In this document: positions 11,201-22,000 of the stretch, piece by piece
How the letters are laid out: each line of letters starts with the position of its first letter
Position numbering within the stretch: the stretch's first letter is position 1
DNA from: Amblyornis subalaris
Lineage: Eukaryota > Chordata > Aves > Passeriformes > Ptilonorhynchidae
DNA: 64,000 nucleotides
Reading direction: 5' to 3'
Assembly: GCA_018881555.1 (NCBI GenBank)
Contig: JACAXG010000080.1
Coordinates: forward strand, 1,825,314 to 1,889,313
The notes under the pieces: generated by a model
Database searches by the model: none
Told to the model about the DNA's origin: nothing
Seen by the model: the letters and a program-made list of their open reading frames with translations, nothing else
Translations under genes and position numbers: made by a program

Positions 11201-14200
11201 TTCAGTTTCNGTCAAATAGAAACTTTGATTTCTTCACAGAATTATGTTAAATCAATACCAGCCTCTGATAGTATAAAATACCATCTCAAAAGCTGCTTTG
11301 GAGCAGGTCCTAAAGGCACCAGAAACAAAAGTTTACAGATTGATTTATCTTTTTTCTCTAAAACCTTTCCCTCTTGAAAACACAGTGCACAGTGTGCCTT
11401 ATGGATGAGTCTTGGGGGTGCAAAAGAAGTTTTCCTCCTGCCTTCTCTTCCCTGACTCCAGTCTCCCTGAAGTCTGAGCTCTTCCCACAAAAACCGTGTG
11501 GAGCTCCCGGTCTCAGCCCCAAACTCCGACAGGGATGAGGAACTGCCAACTCAGCAGCGTGCTTGGCACCATAAAACCTGCACCTCAACCTTCCCTAAAC
11601 TCTCAGATTCTTTTCCCACAGTCATTTCTGATCGTAGTAAATCAATGTTTCTCTTCCTAACCCTCCTTTTTAATAGGGAAAACTGATTTCTAGCACCCAG
11701 CCTTTTCCAGCTCCTGGAGAATGTGTCTGATGTTTTTATTTATGTTCTGTGCTGACTTGGCACTTGCCACTGTTGCTCTTGGGGCTATTTATTCGCAGAG
11801 GCTGCCACAGAAAAACACATGGCTGTGTTTTTGTCTGGTACCCGTGGAAGGAAACCGTGGAGGAATCAGTAAACTGGAGCTGGGACTCCTGGTGTTTATG
11901 TGTGAAAAATTCCTACAAAAGTAAATTACAGTTTGAAAGTAGATAATTGGATCTTTCTCCTGGTGAGAAGTTAACTGAGAATGCTTTTGAAATCTGAAAC
12001 TCCTCTGCAAACTGCTCAAGCAAAGCCCTTGAGGCAAAAACGTTTATTAGGAAAAGTTTAGCTGCTGGAATAGCTCAGCGGGGTGATGACGAGCAGCACT
12101 TTCACAGCTCCTCCGTGCCAGGAGGTAACCTGAGCTGGAGCCGGGCTGGAACCGGCCTGGGAGCCAGGANGGGACCGGCCTGGGAGCCAGGATGGGACCG
12201 GCCTGGGAGCCAGGCCACACGAGCCGCCCCTGCCACACCTTCTGTGCCGCCTGGCCAAGGCTTTGCAGGGCTCTGTGCCACCAGCTCGGGCAGCCAGTGC
12301 TGCTGGCACTTCCAGCTCACATTCCCAGGCTCCCTCAGGAGACAAACCTCGCTGGCCGGCATCCCAAACCTGGGAGCTCTCACCGAGGAGCTCAATAACT
12401 GAACTGTACCTCCTGGATCCCGCAGGAAAGCCCTTCCCCGGCCTGAGCTGGCAGGCAGAGGAGAGGCTGCTGTAGCTCACGTTTGCTGTCAGTGCTCCCC
12501 CGCTGCTGGAAGCCCTCCTTGTACCAAGCCTGCAGGGTACAGGGGAATGAAAACCCCTCCACTCGCATTAACTGCATGGGTGTAGCTGCTGCTCACTCCT
12601 AATTTGGGTTTGTCACTGGTGCTGGGCATTTCATTAGCAGAATTCGTGAAGTTATTCANGAGCCTGTCAGGTCCCGAACCCCTTTAGAGCAGGGTGAGTT
12701 CCTGTGAGCTCTTTAACGCTGACAACAGTGAGAAAAGATTTCTAAAGGACTGGCATCAGCACATTTGAGAATTAACCCTGTGACGTGCCCTGCAAAGGGG
12801 TGTCTCAAATCCTGGAAAAAAGGAAAACTGAGGCTGTTACAGAGGTGTCCTTTCTNTGTGGGAAAACATACATTTCTGGTAAGGCAATTTTCCTCATAAC
12901 CTCTCTGGTTTTGACACAGCCACCTTCACTTCTGTCAAGACATTGTCCTTAGTAAAGGAAACCTGGAAAGTTGGGGCTTCAGCATCGTGGGAGGCTTTGA
13001 GGAAAGCAAAGGAAACCAACCCTTCTTCATCAAAACCATCGTGCCCGGGACTCCTGCGTTCCGGGACAGGAAACTCAAGTAGGTGTGAGGTCCCCGGGGT
13101 GTCGCAAACACCATCAGGGCTGGGGTTTTCCCAGGGGCTCCCTTTGACTCCTGTAAGGAGCTCAGCTCCANGTTAATAACTGCTCCTTACACACTCAGTT
13201 GTGAGTTAATACTGTTGCCAAACTTGTAACAAAATAAATCCTGGATTAAGGAGCGTTTTGGTTTCTCCATAAAGGTGCAACCTAAAGGAATTTACAGCTC
13301 TTTAAAACCTAACTGTGAAGGTTTTAATTGAGTAATTAGGTAAAAGTGGAAAGGGGATGTTTGAGATGAATCGTGGAGGTTCCAGAGTATAAAAATCTCT
13401 CGGATTAGGAAAAGTATCCCAATACAAGCAACAACAGTCCTCCTGTGCAGGAAACTTAACTCGAGCTTTGCTGACGTGGTTGTTGAAGACAAATCCCAGT
13501 GCGAGGAGCAGGGGGGGAGCTGGAGGAGCCCACAGTTCTCTCTGGGATCCAGGAGCTGGCTCCTCTGCAGGCAGGGCTGTGACACAGAGGGGAGGGGACA
13601 TTCTTGGTGGAGGGAGCTGGGCTTTGCTCCCCACAGCCGAGGCAGGAGGACTGGGCNGAGCTGGGCTCTGTGTGAGTGCCAGCACAGGGCTGTGCTTTCC
13701 CCATGGCACACAAGGCAGGGGGCTCAGCACCTCCCACCCCTCAGAAGGTGCTGGGTGTGCCAGAGGGGGCAGGGCCCTCTCACACCTCCGTTCTGATGGT
13801 GCCAGGGGGTCCCTGGAGAGCACCTCACCTCANTGCCTGCAGCCAGGCANCTGCAGGACTGACCTCAGCCATNAGCNTGTTAACCAGCACAANTTGTCCC
13901 TCTCCTGGTGACCTTCAGGGCTGTCACCCAAGCACCAGCAGTGTCCTCCTNNTCCCTTCCCCTCTGANTCAANGGAAAAAGTTCTTTCAAGGAGGAGCTG
14001 ATGATCTTGGCTGAGGCTGGGTGAAATGACCTTTGGGGGCTGTAGGGTTCAATGTTAATAATTCATTAAATCCTGACAAGTGTGGTTCCTGTCTTTGGGC
14101 AGGTGTGGAGATGAAATCGTGGCAGTGAATGGAGTGCCAGCAATAGGAATGAGCAACTCGGAATTAATCCCAATGCTGAAGGAGCAGAGGAACAAAGTGA

Positions 14201-14238
14201 CCCTGACNGTGGTGTCCTGGCCAGGGAGCCTCGTGTGA
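2060..14238 (+). CDS. LNX3: Ligand of Numb-protein X 3 (LNX3), C-terminal 550 codons, four PDZ domains
   Basis: Eight exons join in frame: 2060-2286, 3590-3786, 5057-5419, 7386-7571, 8593-8767, 8935-9145, 12920-13078 and 14103-14238. LNX proteins are RING E3 ubiquitin ligases with four PDZ domains; LNX1 and LNX2 bind the Numb PTB domain through an NPAY/F motif. Counting from Cys at 2061, the order is: zinc-finger tail CPG (1-3), NPAF (67-70), PDZ1 (about 88-173), PDZ2 (190-275), a Ser-rich linker, PDZ3 (335-422), a Trp-rich linker, PDZ4 (460-547), and a C-terminal SLV. Carboxylate-binding loops are visible: LGMRI, LGIKL, LGITI and WGFSI. The RING exons must lie to the left. There is no internal stop, frameshift or broken splice site. 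LNX family membership is near certain. The LNX3 (not LNX1) label rests mainly on the neighbouring CHIC1. The gene runs tail-to-tail against FIP1L2. Confidence 0.85.
3590..3786 (+). CDS. LNX3: LNX3 exon: first two thirds of PDZ1
   Basis: The acceptor is ccaatcag and the donor GTAGGA. It encodes [10 protein letters not shown], the binding loop ELGMRIVGG and [12 protein letters not shown], the canonical PDZ strand order. It ends on a complete codon. Confidence 0.9.
5057..5419 (+). CDS. LNX3: LNX3 exon: end of PDZ1 and most of PDZ2
   Basis: This 121-codon exon is phase 0 at both ends (acceptor ttcgtag, donor GTAAGT). It starts [11 protein letters not shown], completing PDZ1, then carries PDZ2 with the loop [22 protein letters not shown] and [12 protein letters not shown]. 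Confidence 0.92.
7386..7571 (+). CDS. LNX3: LNX3 exon: last PDZ2 strand and Ser-rich linker
   Basis: A 62-codon, phase-0 exon. [12 protein letters not shown] closes PDZ2. The rest is an unstructured linker with a run of eight AGC serine codons followed by a basic [19 protein letters not shown] segment that leads to PDZ3. Confidence 0.88.
7473..7496 (+). repeat. (AGC)8 coding microsatellite, polyserine
   Basis: Eight uninterrupted AGC units encode serines in the PDZ2-PDZ3 linker of LNX3. A pure in-frame trinucleotide run is expected to vary in length without shifting the frame. Confidence 0.95.
8593..8767 (+). CDS. LNX3: LNX3 exon: first half of PDZ3
   Basis: Acceptor ctttgtag, donor GTAAGG. 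It encodes [11 protein letters not shown], the loop [12 protein letters not shown] and [12 protein letters not shown], then RDGRIKRG split across the intron. Its 58 codons plus one base pass phase 1 to the next exon. Confidence 0.92.
8935..9145 (+). CDS. LNX3: LNX3 exon: end of PDZ3 and Trp-rich linker
   Basis: Acceptor atcaacag, donor [20 protein letters not shown] completes PDZ3. The exon then encodes [14 protein letters not shown], a tryptophan-rich block between PDZ3 and PDZ4 that is not part of a PDZ fold and that I recall as also present in LNX1. The exon ends two bases into a Ser codon. Confidence 0.92.
9146..12919 (+). other. Large LNX3 intron between PDZ3 and PDZ4 exons
   Basis: This is the longest LNX3 intron in the window (3.8 kb), flanked by matching phase-2 splice sites. 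It holds a 23-bp tandem repeat near 12.15 kb in a GC-rich patch. No recognisable exon or full-length transposon was seen. Confidence 0.75.
12148..12214. repeat. 23-bp tandem repeat, three copies
   Basis: The unit ACCGGCCTGGGAGCCAGG plus five bases begins at 12151, 12174 and 12197, an exact 23-bp period. It sits inside the PDZ3-PDZ4 intron of LNX3, within a locally GC-rich block. Confidence 0.9.
12920..13078 (+). CDS. LNX3: LNX3 exon: first half of PDZ4
   Basis: Acceptor gacacag, donor GTAGGT. It encodes [12 protein letters not shown], the loop [12 protein letters not shown] and [16 protein letters not shown]. It follows a 3.8-kb intron and ends in phase 2 inside the Lys codon that precedes [10 protein letters not shown]. 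Confidence 0.92.
14103..14238 (+). CDS. LNX3: LNX3 terminal coding exon, end of PDZ4
   Basis: Acceptor tttgggcag. It encodes [16 protein letters not shown], then [20 protein letters not shown] and TGA at 14236-14238. One N at 14208 is the third base of an ACN threonine codon, so the residue is not in doubt. Confidence 0.93.
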
Positions 14239-14616
14239 AAGCTCCAACACACACCCAACACTTCCAGGTATCCAACACCAGCAGGACACCACACAGAGCT
14301 GCACCTGACAGGGAAACCAGGGACTGCTCAACTCCTGCTCCTGCTGCATTGCCATGGAAGACTCCCTGCTCCTTTTCTGTGGAAAACATTTTACTGTGCC
14401 GAGGTTATCAACAAATCTGGGTGTTGAATTCAAAGGAAGGGTTAATCCAACAGTTGTTGGAGCTTCCCGAGCTCATTAAAGCTCCTCAGGATTGGTGGTG
14501 CAGAGAAAGCTCTTCCCAGTGTTTCTCTACAACCTGCCCTGGAGGCTGCTGAGGCTTTCCTTGATTTTAGGGCTCTGCTTTCCATTGAGTACTTTCAACA
14601 GGTTAAAACAGTGGCT

Positions 14617-14622
14617 AATAAA
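14617..14622 (+). terminator. LNX3: Candidate LNX3 polyadenylation signal AATAAA
   Basis: First canonical AATAAA after the LNX3 stop, about 380 bases downstream, in ggctAATAAAcctgc. It would give a short 3'-UTR. This is inferred from sequence only; longer 3' ends are possible. Confidence 0.5.
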
Positions 14623-16660
14623 CCTGCAAGGATGGGGACCCAATTAGGCACTTCCTACCTATCAAGACTTCCCAGTCCCGATATTTTTAGGTTTCAGTAA
14701 GCTAAGGAATGTGTTAATACATTAAAACCCCAATGGTAACTCAGAGCTGCTGGGCCAGCCTGCTGGGAGCTGTGGTGACCTGTGTGAGGGTCCTGTCACA
14801 AATCCTGACTGAGGATCCTGCCAACTCCACTGATTTACTGCAAATGGACAATTTGAACTGCTTAAAGAACCACTGTCAAAGGTATCAACAAAAGTGGCTT
14901 CATTGAAATAGGATGTTGCAAATGGTGATTTAACCAAAGGTCAAGGGGGCAAGGTTCACTCTNACTGCACACAAGGTTCCCTGGTGTTAGGATTTCATAA
15001 AAGTAGCTTTTCCCCCAAAAGGCAGGTGATTAAGAAAAACAGGCTGGGANCCAGACACCCCTGTCCCAGCAAGCTGCTGCTTATTTTTGTCTCTGATCAC
15101 TGGGAAACTGATAGAGTTAAGGCAGGAGCACCTATACAGTCAGGCAGGTGAGATTTGCTCCTGCAGTTCTGTTCACATCCCTCTTGCAGCTGGAGCCAAA
15201 TATCAACTCATGGGATCAGGGAAAGCTCAAAGGTCCTTGGCTGCAGGAAATGTCACCTCCAGAAGGAGACTGTGCCCAGCCTGGCTTCAGTTCAAACCCA
15301 CTGTGCAGTTAAAATTTAGAATTAAAGAACTGAAGCCCAGGCAGGTTGGTTTGACCTATGACACTGTGAAAGTTCCTACTTGCAAACTCCACCTGAAGCA
15401 ATTCCCTCCTTTTTCAGCAGGTTAAGGAGCAGCAGAANTGATGGGTTTTCTCAAACTGGGTTGCACTGGGAGATCTTTCCCCTTGTGCTGCCTCTGCTGC
15501 ACCTTTTGCAGGACCAGCTTTGTAAGAATCAAAGGAGTCTGTCCCCTGTCCAAATGCTGCCTAGAATGAATGTTNAATTCCCTGTAGTATCCCTGCAGGA
15601 AAGAGCCCATCCCTGGCTGAAGCCTCTCCTGGGTGGTGACTTGTGCTGAGCTGTCCCTGTCACTTGTTTACACCCAGTGACTTCATCTCCTGCTCTGGGA
15701 GCTCNGGGCAGGGACAGCAGGGCCTGTTCCCAGAGCCAGGGAGCTTGGGAGGAGCAGGAGCTTGGGATCCCTCCCCACNGCAGCCTTTGTTTGCCTGATA
15801 AACACCCCTGGTGACTCTGACAGCACAGCTGGGGCTACCTGGGCTCCGGGGCTGTTGTTCCTATGAATGCTGAGAGCAGAATAATCCACAAAGGAAAACT
15901 CGTCACTGACCTCGCTGGGACACAAAGGGACAGGAAAACCTGAAGCAATTTTTTATCTCTCTCCAATCAATGTGCAGAATCTGTGCCTGGAACAGTAAAT
16001 ATCGATGTGGACAGAGGGAGGGTGGTTCCCACTGACTGCAGCAGATGGCAGGTGTATAAAGGGCAGGAGCTGTGCAGCTGCTGGGCTGAAGTGGGAGTGA
16101 GGAGGAGGCTGCAGAACCATTTTTACTGTTACTCCATCTCCTTTCAAGGTGCCTTCAACTTCACCAAAATGTCCTNGTAATTTAAATTTGTTTCAGAAAT
16201 CAGCTTGTTAATAGATGTTGAATTTGTTTTGATGACTTTATAAATTATTGTAATATTGCCGAAAAATATGGATTATAGGTGTGGTTTTTACCCTTTCTTT
16301 CCTGTGTATCAGACCCAGAACAGGTCACCTCAACAAGGCTCTGCTCCAAAAACCTGACCCAGTGAGGCAGGAAATAGTGTAATTGTCTTTGCTTTTCCCA
16401 GGAAAGGAGCTGGACTATCCTGAAATACACTGTGGCTGGGAAAAATCTCTGTCCAACAGTAAACCCCACATCCCAACAACAGAAAACCTGCAGTAGCTTC
16501 CTGATGCAAGTAAAGATTATTTCCAACCCCCCACCTTTACATTTCCCTGATATTAAAGGCAAACAATTTACCTCTATTTGAAGAAAACAAACCAATTTAA
16601 AACTATTTACCTTAAATTCACAGCTGCTCCTGGCCCCATAGGCCTGCTCCCATTAGTGAA

Positions 16661-16697
16661 GGTCCCTTCCACCTCAGCACATTCTGTGATTCTGTGA
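16661..16697 (+). mobile_element. CR1 LINE 3'-tail fragment
   Basis: GGTCCCTTCCACCTCAGCAC followed by ATTCTGTGATTCTGTGA matches the end of CR1 elements, including the terminal 8-base repeat. Only the tail remains. Confidence 0.6.
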
Positions 16698-17999
16698 CCT
16701 GGGTCCAGCTCATTCAAGTAACACAGGAGGAAGTGCAGCACTGATGAATCCATGCTGGATTCCCCATTCCCACTCCCCCAGCACCATCAGGGCTGGAGGG
16801 GCTGCAGGCTGGATGTGATCACCATTAATTGTGTCTGTTTAGAGGTTTCTGTCACCTGCACCAGCAGTGCAGGAGGTTTGGGGAGTGGGTGTGGAGGAGC
16901 TCTGGGCACCCCTGCAGAGGCACCACAGACACCTGAGCAGGCCAAGGGGAAGGAATGGCCCTGCCTGGGGCCAACCCCCACTTACCTGGGTGCAGCCTCC
17001 GGAGGCAGCATCTTCCTGACTGAAGGCAGGAAAAGGCAGCTCAGGGTGGACTGGGGGCACTGCCCGAGCCCCCTTTGGCACTGGCTGCCCCGGCAAGGGC
17101 AGAGTTCGTGTGCTGGAAAAAAACCACCACAGCTCATCATTACCAAATCCAGGCTCCTCAGTCAGGGAGGCTCCTTAGGGACTCTGGGCCCCTCTGCCCT
17201 CCCCTGGCCAAGCCAGCTGTGCTCTGGAANGGAGGGTGGGCACCTCTGCCGTGGGTGGTGCCAGGGAGCACAGACCACACACTCCTGAATCCTTCTCACC
17301 AGCTTGGTTTGGATTTCTCCTGCACAGAAGCAAGTTCATCCCAAGCTCCTGAAAGCTTTCAGGCACTCCCAGATGAACCCCTGCCCTGACCAGAAGCAGC
17401 CAGGAGGATTCCCTTGCTCCAGGCACAATGCCAGGAGCTGGGATTTCTGCAGCTTGCAGTGCTGCCTGGGGGAACAGTGAGATGCCATATTCTTAAATTT
17501 GGGCTCCACCATGGCTGCAGAGGGAGCAGTCTGATCCCAGCTAACCCTGGCTCAGTGCACACACATTTCCCATGAGCTCAAAGCACACTAAAAAAGCTCC
17601 ATGAGAACCAAAACCCAAGAAAAGCCCCAATTCTCCTCCTTCTCCCCTGAGCTCTGCAGTTACTGACCCATCACCTGCACTGTCACAATGTTTAACCCAT
17701 TTCCAGAGGGCTCCCACGGCTCAGACTCACACTCAGACTTGAAGATCACAATACCAAAAAATAGCGAACATTTCAGAACCATATTATTTTAGGACAAATA
17801 TTTCAGACAGTTTTAAATAACAAGTCAAAGAAAAAGGAGACACTTGTGGACTCACACAAACAGAAGGGCAGGATCCTAAGGACCAGACAGACCAAACCCC
17901 CTCAAAATTATTTTCCCTGTTCTTCCCACCCAGAAACATCTCTGTTGCCCCCNTCCCCAACCAATACTAAGTCCAAAGAAACTTTGGAATTTGACTAAA

Positions 18000-18005
18000 T
18001 TTATT
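18000..18005 (-). terminator. FIP1L2: Candidate distal FIP1L2 polyadenylation signal
   Basis: The plus strand reads TTTATT, so the minus strand has AATAAA, about 955 bases after the FIP1L2 stop in an AT-rich, repeat-free stretch that resembles 3'-UTR. Confidence 0.35.
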
Positions 18006-18438
18006 TTGGGATCTAAGGGAAAAGGAATGCATTGGACAGGAGTGTTGGTGATACCCAAATAGAAACGCCAACCCCACGAGGGCAAACTGCTAACTGGGAC
18101 TTGGTGTTCTCTACTGCACTAGGTTATTCAGTCAACTCTTAGTAAAAAAAAGGAAATAAAATAGTTAAGTCAAAAGTAATTAACCAGAAATTCATGCTCT
18201 TACTATGGATCTTCATTGATTCCCCACGCAGAGGTGTAACATGACAGAACTACCTTTGCAATGGATAAAAAAAGCCAGTTTGGAGTCTCTGCACGTGCTG
18301 TGTAAACGACAGCTCCCGGGAGCTGTCAGAGCCAGGCAGGCCCCTGTGCCCCCCAGGCAGAGCACATCCTGCAGCTGCTCCTGACACGCCCGGCTGGCCC
18401 CGGAGAAACCAGAAGCTGTTTTTGTAGCTATAAAGAAA

Positions 18439-18444
18439 TTTATT
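18439..18444 (-). terminator. FIP1L2: Candidate proximal FIP1L2 polyadenylation signal
   Basis: AATAAA on the minus strand about 516 bases after the FIP1L2 stop codon. It is the nearer of two canonical signals; which is used cannot be told from sequence. Confidence 0.4.
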
Positions 18445-18959
18445 TGGGCATGAGACTTTTCACTACTGGACACCAGACTCTAAGCTGGCTCCCGGGATCT
18501 AAGTCGCACTGTTCTTTGGACAATAAATTTCAAGTCGCACTTACTGTCCTAGTTTTCAAAAAAGGAATGATGATGACAAAAAAGAACCAAGAACTATATG
18601 ACCTAATTGCGTTAGTTTCAGCTGAAGCCATCTTCCATCAGAAACCATAGGATCTGATACACCAAAGTTCTCCCTAGGGATGTGGATGAGTAGAGTAGCT
18701 CAGTGCTTTGTAACTAGTACTGCTGTATTGTCTTGTATCAAAAACAAACAACAACAAAAAAAAGGAAGTTGAAGGGCACGTGCAGCCTCAGCTCCCGAAG
18801 CACTGCCACGTGTGCCACGGCTCGCCCAGTCAGCCTCTTCCCTTGGAAAAAGTAAAAAATAATAATAAAAAAAAATCACCCCCCCCCAACCAAAACATCA
18901 CCAATGCCATGCTGGTTCCACAGGAGTGAGCTCCTCCCGAGGGTGATGGTGGGCCTGGC

Positions 18960-19092
18960 TCACTCCTTGGTGTCCTGCTCCTCGCCCTCCTGGGCCCCAT
19001 CCTCGCTGGCCTCCTTCTCCTCCTTGCTCCGCTTGTTCTTTTTGTGCTTGTGGCGCCGGTGGCTCTCCCCCTCCTCGCTCTCGTGCTGCTTC
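18960..19092 (-). CDS. FIP1L2: FIP1L2 exon 16, terminal coding exon
   Basis: Acceptor cccatgcag on the minus strand. It encodes [19 protein letters not shown], then an acidic tail EEQDTKE and TGA at 18962-18960. The basic [14 protein letters not shown] block is a near match to the FIP1L1 C-terminus. Confidence 0.93.
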
Positions 19093-22000
19093 CTGCATGG
19101 GAACAGAGGGGACAGAGTGACATCAGGCACAGCCCTGCCACAGCAGGGACCCAGTGATGGGCACAGGGGTTTGATCCCCACCAACGGGAGCCACCTCGGC
19201 AGCCCCGAGGGTTTATTTGGGATGATCTGATCCCGAGTGCGGCTGCTCCGAGAGGATTGTGCAAACACCACCCGCGGCATCAGCACAGCCCAGCTGGCAG
19301 CAGCCACTCTGCCACTGCCACACTCTGCCAGTGTCAAAAGGCAACATCTCGGTGTCCCAAGGGAGCTCCAACAATCCTGACACAGCACTGAAGCTGCTGA
19401 GGGAAGAGTCCTAAACCTGAGAGGTGTTTGACACTTTCACTCCTCTGAACATCTTGGGGAAATCCCTGGACCAGAGGCAAGAAAGGGATCAGTGGAGCGA
19501 GAGAAATGTGGGTTTCCCAATGGGAGGCAGGTCCTGTTTCTACTTCTGCTGACTCACATCTGACCTGGCTCTTCACTGGCTTGGTGCTTTAAAACTTTAT
19601 CTCCTCACCCAGTTTTCCAGATGTGGGTGGATAGCTGGGAACGTTTACAGGATTTCTATGATGTGGGAGAAGTCCCTGGCAGAAGGTCTGAGCTGGCTGT
19701 GCCTGCCCCCGAGCCCTGTGCCCTGTCAGCTGCTCCGTGCATCCACCACAGCCCCGGGAGCAGCTCTGCCTCCTGTCAGGGAAAGGGCAGAGCTCCGGTT
19801 TGGAGGAAAAAAATCTCCTGGGAGGAGATTTTCTGCTGCTTCTCCAACACACCATTATTTCTCTCATAGGTTCAAACCAAGTGAGGTCTCAGGACTGACC
19901 ACAGTGTGAAGGTGGCAGAGTTAAAGCACAGCCCAGAGTACAGAANCAAGCAGGTAAATTTATCCCAGGATGAACTGTGACTGTACAGGCACAGCTCCCG
20001 GAGCAGGGACACCATCAGGTGTAGAGACAAATTCTTAGCACAGCTGGAATTCCAGTTTAGCAGCAGACACAGAACTGGCTGAACCTGGCTGAAAAGCTCC
20101 TGGCTTCAAGTAATTTTCTGACTCGTTTAATAAATGGTTTCACAGTCATTAAAGGAAAAAAAATAGGGAAAAATAAAAGGCTAATGCCTCTCCACAAAAC
20201 ACCTTCAGCCATCTCGTGGACAATGTGTCAGTGGTTTATGCTGGGACAATGGGACTGTCCTTTAATACTGAAACCAGCGTCAGTGATTTCCTTCACACTG
20301 CTCAGTTTGCAGGAAGCTGGAAATTAAACCCTTTCATCTGCCTGCAGATGCCTCAAATCCCAGTGTGCCTCAAGCAGGAAATCCCAGAATGGTTTAGTTT
20401 GGAGGGGACCTTGGGCAGGGATTCCTACAGTGAGGTACCTACTCCAAGGTTTTCAATTCTGAGTGGAGGAAGCTGAGAAATAACCCCCAAAGCCAGTGAC
20501 TTGTTTGTCTGGTACCACCTCAGCTTCCAGTTGTTCTGTATTCCATTTCTATTATGGTCTTGGCCTTTCTTCCCATCATTTTGTTTCCAACCCTTCAGCA
20601 ATCAGTCCTTCCTTGAAATCTTACTCATCTCCTTAAGGATGAAAACAGCCTTTTACCTCCAGTCACTATGTAGGAGTTTTTCTGATACCAATTTCAAAAG
20701 AAGAGTAATTACCTACAGAGCTGACATGAATTTCAGCTAAAAGGAGGAAGTGGAAGCACCAACAAAAAAGAGCAAGTAATTAATGGGATGCGAAGTGACG
20801 CAGGACCTGAGCACAGACCTTGCCTCAGCCCACAGAGCAGAGCTCCCAAGGAAGATCATCTGTTGCAAATCCATTTTCTGCAGAAAAGCTGTGATTTGAG
20901 GACATCCTGCTCTGCCTCAGAAGTGTTTCACCTTTGTGCAGACCATCATCCCCTCACTATGAAGCTCTGGGCACAGAGCTCTGCTCCTCCTGCTCAAGAG
21001 GCAATTAGGCAGAAAGTAGTTTTCCACAGAGACAGNGACTGGGCATTGGAATGGGCTGCCCAGGGAGGTGGTGGAATCACTGTCCCTGGAGGTGTTTAAG
21101 AGAAGACTGGATGTGGCACCCAGTGCCATGGGCTGGTTGACAAGGGTGTGTTAAAGCTGGTCTTAGGCCATAGGTTGGACTCGATCACCTCAAAGATCTT
21201 TTCCAGCCTAATTGATCCTGTGATTCTGAGAGCTCTGCTCTGGTGCACAAGAGCAGCAGCACCAAAAGCTGATGCTTCTGTCACAGCTTTGCACTTCCCT
21301 CCGGGTGTGATTTTGTTACGGCGCGAGCTACGCTACTCTGGAAGTGGANGTCAATCCCTCCTTTATCCATCAGGGCTGCCAGCTGGGAACTCACAAGCAC
21401 CGAGGCCTCCTTCGCCTATCACAGAGGGCTCCTGCAGGTCCCCGCCCAAAGCTCCCCCTTGCCCGGGCCATCGTCACACCACGGAGAGCTGGGACGACCC
21501 AGGCTGACACTTCACCCCGAGAACGCCGAGATCCCCTCCCCAGCGCTGACCTGCGGGAGGATTTGTGTTTGCTGCTGTCGTCCTTGTCGCGGTGGCGGCG
21601 CTCGCGGTGCCGCTCCTCGCGCTCGCGGCTGCGGTCGCGGCTGCGCCGGTAGTCGCGCTCGAAGTCGTAGCTGCGCTCGCGGCTGTAGTAGCGGTACCGC
21701 TCGTCGTCGCTGCGGGGACAGGGCACACGTGGGCACGGGGACACGGCCCTCAGGCCTCAAACCCCATCCTCACCAACAACATCTGGCCCCTCTCAGACTG
21801 CCAGCTGAGAGGCTGCCGGCGCTCCTGCAAGCCCTGCAGCAGGAACACAGCGCGGGCGCGCTCCTCTCGCCGCTCGGCCTCCCTGCTGCTGGGCTCCCCC
21901 CCACCACACCGACATCCCAGACAACTGTAATCCTCTTGTGGGAGCTGCTTTTTTCCCCGTAAAACCCTCAAACTGCGAGCATAACTCATGTGGCCTTTCT

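Larger units (their letters stand above)
14239..18959. other. Tail-to-tail interval between LNX3 and FIP1L2
   Basis: The left end is LNX3 3'-UTR and the right end FIP1L2 3'-UTR. The centre (about 14.7-17.8 kb) shows no convincing exon. It has a CR1 tail fragment at 16661-16697 and a GC-rich block at about 16.75-17.4 kb whose long open frames lack splice context or protein-like composition. Confidence 0.75.
19093..21550 (-). other. FIP1L2 intron 15
   Basis: Intron between the two basic C-terminal exons. It carries a truncated plus-strand CR1 at 20998-21227 and a minus-strand CR1 fragment at 20381-20430. No further exon was seen. Confidence 0.75.

Noticed and set aside
12058..12480. Several 60-140 codon frames on both strands
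   Set aside because: All derive from the GC-rich 23-bp repeat block inside an LNX3 intron; no splice sites suit the LNX3 phase.
13292..13823. Overlapping minus-strand frames of 93-173 codons
   Set aside because: They lie antisense in the last LNX3 intron, contain several N bases, and resemble no protein; a GC-rich segment gives open frames by chance.
2060..14238. Reading the PDZ gene as LNX1 (with FIP1L1 and CHIC2)
   Set aside because: Same gene families occur together on the CHIC2 paralogon, but the CHIC gene here carries CHIC1-type residues, so LNX3/FIP1L2 fits better. Some doubt remains without trees.
16752..17288. 178-codon plus-strand open frame in the LNX3-FIP1L2 gap
   Set aside because: GC-rich low-complexity composition, no family resemblance, no splice context, and overlapping open frames on both strands.
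21459..21962. Long plus-strand frame of 167 codons rich in Arg, Ala and Cys
   Set aside because: It is the antisense shadow of FIP1L2 exon 15, whose GC-rich RE/RS codons suppress stops on the other strand.
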